Positions 34,017 to 36,395 of a stretch of 36,395 nt of DNA are shown piece after piece. The stretch is from Methanobacteriota archaeon. Lineage in GTDB: Archaea > Thermoplasmatota > Poseidoniia > Poseidoniales > Thalassarchaeaceae. A program made the translations under genes and the position numbers. Below the pieces are notes generated by a model that did no database searches, was not told the DNA's origin, and saw only the letters and a program-made list of their open reading frames with translations. The first letter of the stretch is position 1. Each line of letters starts with the position of its first letter. The stretch covers positions 1-36,395 of the forward strand of contig WTHQ01000034.1 in NCBI GenBank assembly GCA_011523055.1. The letters are read 5' to 3'.

Positions 34017-35261
34017 TCAATCAAACAATCTCCTGATCAGGTTGGTTGCATAGGAGCCGGATGGAAGCTCGAATGATACGTTGCACTTCCATCGTTTGTG
34101 TTTTTTCGAGCCGTGAAGCTCATCGATCATGGGTTCTGATACCTCCAGGTTGGTTGGAAAGACGATTGTTTTCCTAGTGTGAGATGACATCTTTATTCCG
34201 AGAGATCGCACTAATTGTGATCCCTTTGGAGGCATGCTGTAGATCCTATGTTGGACGGAAGGATGCACGGCATCACTTGGATTCCCCTCCAAAGTCGGCA
34301 TTTCCAGAGAATCCGGGATGGCACTGAATGTTTTGGCTATATTCTCAATCAACGACCTCTTTGACGCCCCTCTCCGTCCGACAGGTGCCCTAGGGTACAG
34401 TAGTGGGCCACCTACTCCAATGTCGATCCGTCGAAGAAGGTGGTCAGGGAATGACTGGCGTATTATGTCCCTGAGGAGTTCGTTCCAGACTTTAGATTGC
34501 CAAGCGGACATCCAAAGGCCTCTGAGGCTTCTTGGAACCGCAAGGAATGCGGACCTCAGTGATTCATCATGACTTTTTGATCCTTCAATCCAGGCTCTCA
34601 GGACTTTCTTGAATGGCCTGTTTTCGATAGAGCTCAATTCCAACTCATCGAGGTTTGGCCAAACTGCCATCAGCCTCTTTTTGTCCCTCCTCCTCGCTGA
34701 CCTGTCAGAGGGTTGGGGGCCAGTGAGGTGCAACCGCATTGCGCCTTCTAGATCCCCTGAGGCAATCAGTTGGCCGGGCAAGAGCCCTTGAGATGCCGAG
34801 CCGAACCTCTGTGTGTCGAACCAATTTGGCAACCCTATCTTGGTTAATTGACCAATCCTGCCCGGCAATAGTTGGACGTTGCGATGTCTGATATCCCGCA
34901 CGGTTATCATGAACCGATTGCCTTCATGGTCCCCAGATATCAGGGAACGGTGTGCCCCCCCAACTGGGATTAGTTCCCATCCTCTTCCCCGAAGTGCATG
35001 CCTCGGGGCGTGATCTCTGGGGCAAGTGACCAATTGGGTCGTCACGGATCTTTTGTCCTTCAACCCAGCCAAGCCCCATGCTGCCACTGGTATCCCACTT
35101 TTCTTCGAGATCACCGACAAAAGGGATTGCGTCTCCCACATTATCTTCTTCAGCTCGTAAACTGCGAAAGGGAGCTCAGTATCGTCCTTGATAACCAGTC
35201 CAGTGGGTGGTGCTTGCTCTTCAACCTGAAAATCCTCAGGCTTTGTGCGGATCTTTACCAT
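34017..35261 (-). CDS. truD: tRNA pseudouridine(13) synthase TruD
   Basis: This 414-residue pseudouridine synthase of the TruD family modifies position 13 of certain tRNAs. The N-terminus IRTKPEDFQVEE is the family start signature. The catalytic segment AGLKDKRSVTTQ supplies the active aspartate D69. NWFDTQRFGS corresponds to the family motif NYFGxQRFG, and the C-terminal part contains LPSGSYATNLIRRLF, the usual ending. Archaeal and eukaryotic members are longer than bacterial ones, as here. The ATG at 35261 is unambiguous. It follows a calcium-binding repeat surface protein gene after 15 bp on the same strand, so truD probably shares its transcript, an odd partnership between tRNA modification and the envelope. 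Confidence 0.95.
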   Translation of the reverse strand: MVKIRTKPEDFQVEEQAPPTGLVIKDDTELPFAVYELKKIMWETQSLLSVISKKSGIPVAAWGLAGLKDKRSVTTQLVTCPRDHAPRHALRGRGWELIPVGGAHRSLISGDHEGNRFMITVRDIRHRNVQLLPGRIGQLTKIGLPNWFDTQRFGSASQGLLPGQLIASGDLEGAMRLHLTGPQPSDRSARRRDKKRLMAVWPNLDELELSSIENRPFKKVLRAWIEGSKSHDESLRSAFLAVPRSLRGLWMSAWQSKVWNELLRDIIRQSFPDHLLRRIDIGVGGPLLYPRAPVGRRGASKRSLIENIAKTFSAIPDSLEMPTLEGNPSDAVHPSVQHRIYSMPPKGSQLVRSLGIKMSSHTRKTIVFPTNLEVSEPMIDELHGSKKHKRWKCNVSFELPSGSYATNLIRRLFD

Positions 35262-35276
35262 TACCTGGCTCCATGA

Positions 35277-36395
35277 TCATCGCTCTAGGGCGTCAAGCAT
35301 AATTTGGATGTCTCCGTTCTGGGGTTTACCATCAGCTCTTCGGGATCTCATCATGGTTGAAACGAGCAATCCAGTGATTAGAACAGAGGAAATCAAAACG
35401 GTCAGCAGCAGCACGCCCTCGTTGAAAGTTCTGGTTGAGTCGAAGGGATATGCGTCACTGGAGTCCATGACCCCATCGTTGTCGTCGTCCAAATCCTCGT
35501 TGTCTCCAACGCCATCCATGTCAAAGTCGGATGATTCTGAAGGGTCTAGTGGGAAGGCGTCCATTGAATCAATTACGCCATCGTTGTCATCATCACTGTC
35601 GATGACATCGCAGACCTGATCTGAATCCGTATCGACCGGTGTGCTGGAGGCGTCTGTATGGGACGTGCCGCAAATCATCTCGTCTTGGTCGGACCACCCA
35701 TCGCCATCGTCATCCGAATCCAAATCATCGTTTACGCCATCGGAGTCCGTATCCCTTTGCTGGGCCGCACATCCGAATTGGTCCACCTCGGTCATAGAAT
35801 TGGTTGTGGATGCACATGCGTCTGTCTCGTCCTGTACTCCGTCCCCGTCGTCATCCGTGTCAGCGTTGTCCCCGATGCCATCGAGGTCGAAGTCCGAAGA
35901 TTCGCTTTCGTCCAACGGGAAGGCGTCATCGGCGTCCAAGGTGCCGTCCCCGTCGTCATCCGTGTCAGCGTTGTCCCCGATGCCATCGAGGTCGAAGTCC
36001 GAAGATTCGCTTTCGTCCAACGGGAAGGCGTCATCGGCGTCCAAGGTGCCGTCCCCGTCGTCATCCGTGTCAGCGTTGTTCCCCAGACCATCCCCATCAG
36101 TGTCAATTGACTCTGCCGGGCTTTTCGGGAAAGCGTCTTGTTGATCTGACACTCCGTCTCCATCGTCATCAGGATCTGAGTTGTCGCCAACACCGTCCGA
36201 ATCAGTGTCAATGGTCTCATGTGAGTCTAATGGGAAGGCGTCGACGAGATCTTGCACCCCATCCCCGTCGTCATCGGAGTCGGCATTGTTCCCTAGGCCA
36301 TCCGAGTCCGTGTCCAGTGTTTCAGATGAGTCGAGCGGGAAGGCGTCCTCTTGGTCCGGGACCCCATCACCGTCATCGTCCGAGTCAGCGTTGTC
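35277..36395 (-). CDS. Surface protein with thrombospondin type 3-like Ca2+ repeats (5' end outside window)
   Basis: At least 372 residues of a larger protein are visible; the reading frame is still open at the window end, so the N-terminus is missing. It consists of aspartate-rich repeats with the pattern DxDxDGxGDNxDxDDDGDG and DAFPLD, in the style of thrombospondin type 3 repeats, which bind calcium and stiffen extracellular stalks. The C-terminus has one membrane helix (LLLTVLISSVLITGLLVSTMM), then RSRR and a 20-residue cytoplasmic tail, so the repeats face outward. Two cysteine-containing segments (TDACASTT, MICGTS) interrupt them. It lies 15 bp upstream of truD. Proteins of this type are common on marine archaeal surfaces, and their binding partners are unknown. 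Confidence 0.9.
   Translation of the reverse strand, partial: DNADSDDDGDGVPDQEDAFPLDSSETLDTDSDGLGNNADSDDDGDGVQDLVDAFPLDSHETIDTDSDGVGDNSDPDDDGDGVSDQQDAFPKSPAESIDTDGDGLGNNADTDDDGDGTLDADDAFPLDESESSDFDLDGIGDNADTDDDGDGTLDADDAFPLDESESSDFDLDGIGDNADTDDDGDGVQDETDACASTTNSMTEVDQFGCAAQQRDTDSDGVNDDLDSDDDGDGWSDQDEMICGTSHTDASSTPVDTDSDQVCDVIDSDDDNDGVIDSMDAFPLDPSESSDFDMDGVGDNEDLDDDNDGVMDSSDAYPFDSTRTFNEGVLLLTVLISSVLITGLLVSTMMRSRRADGKPQNGDIQIMLDALER
35839..36079. repeat. 105-bp tandem repeat in the Ca2+-binding protein gene
   Basis: A 105-bp unit (35 residues, including DAFPLDESESSDFDLDG) is repeated at an exact 105-bp offset, without a difference I can see, from 35839 to 36079, giving about 2.3 copies. More diverged copies lie on both sides. 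This is consistent with recent expansion by slippage or unequal recombination. Confidence 0.85.

Noticed and set aside
1-36395. tRNA, rRNA, CRISPR arrays, insertion sequences, integrases or phage genes
   Set aside because: I looked in the gaps for T-loop motifs, spaced repeats and transposase motifs and found none; the only large repeats are inside two surface-protein genes.

Overview
This is most likely a chromosomal segment of a marine planktonic archaeon of the Thermoplasmatota, and Marine Group II (Poseidoniales) is the best guess. No database search was possible, so that placement is inference. Genes typical of archaea (a group II chaperonin, an IF5B-type initiation factor, an archaeal-size TruD, a PGF-CTERM-like surface anchor) sit beside genes of bacterial type (DnaK, a ThrRS with the bacterial-type editing domain, an SDR-type threonine dehydrogenase). 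Coding density is very high. Several convergent genes share or abut their stop codons, and start codons include ATG, GTG and TTG. I see no tRNA, rRNA, CRISPR array, insertion sequence or integrase.

Layout. 1-855: the end of a Cu+ P-type ATPase and a small HMA copper chaperone. 928-2457: an M17 leucyl aminopeptidase. 2591-6821: a chaperone island, with a small-Hsp-like gene and dnaK on the minus strand, divergent from a group II chaperonin paralogue; an inverted repeat enclosing a TATA-like element lies between them. 6818-12753: metabolic and translation genes (threonine dehydrogenase, CTP synthase, an NAD-kinase-like protein, ThrRS). 12796-13623: a voltage-gated-type ion channel with a C-terminal zinc ribbon. 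13637-19421: a surface/glycan region. Here a heptose-phosphate kinase gene converges with a four-gene minus-strand operon coding for a small membrane protein, a large Ig-like surface protein, a 6-TM/coiled-coil protein and a phosphoheptose isomerase.

19488-21368: a PIN-domain protein with a long helical repeat region. 21408-23159: an exported protein with two cysteine module + fasciclin units, a type I copper domain and a PGF-CTERM-like tail; 602 bp of this gene appear twice with no difference I can see. 23256-26793: nitroreductase, DsrE-like protein, NDP kinase and aIF5B. 26834-28785: a MoxR AAA ATPase translationally coupled to a ParA-like ATPase. These converge with a minus-strand operon for a P1B metal ATPase, a triple zinc-ribbon protein and a charged coiled-coil protein (28776-32894). 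32947-33690: a HAD phosphatase, followed by 326 bp with hairpins and only a doubtful small ORF. 34017-36395: truD, downstream of a truncated thrombospondin-type-3 repeat surface protein that runs off the window.

Taken together, the window mixes core housekeeping with cell-envelope functions: copper and other metal transport, a surface cupredoxin, heptose precursor synthesis for surface glycans, and calcium-binding surface repeats. The least explained parts are the gmhA operon, the MoxR/ParA and metal-ATPase/zinc-ribbon/coiled-coil pair of operons, the PIN-helical repeat protein and the divergent chaperonin.
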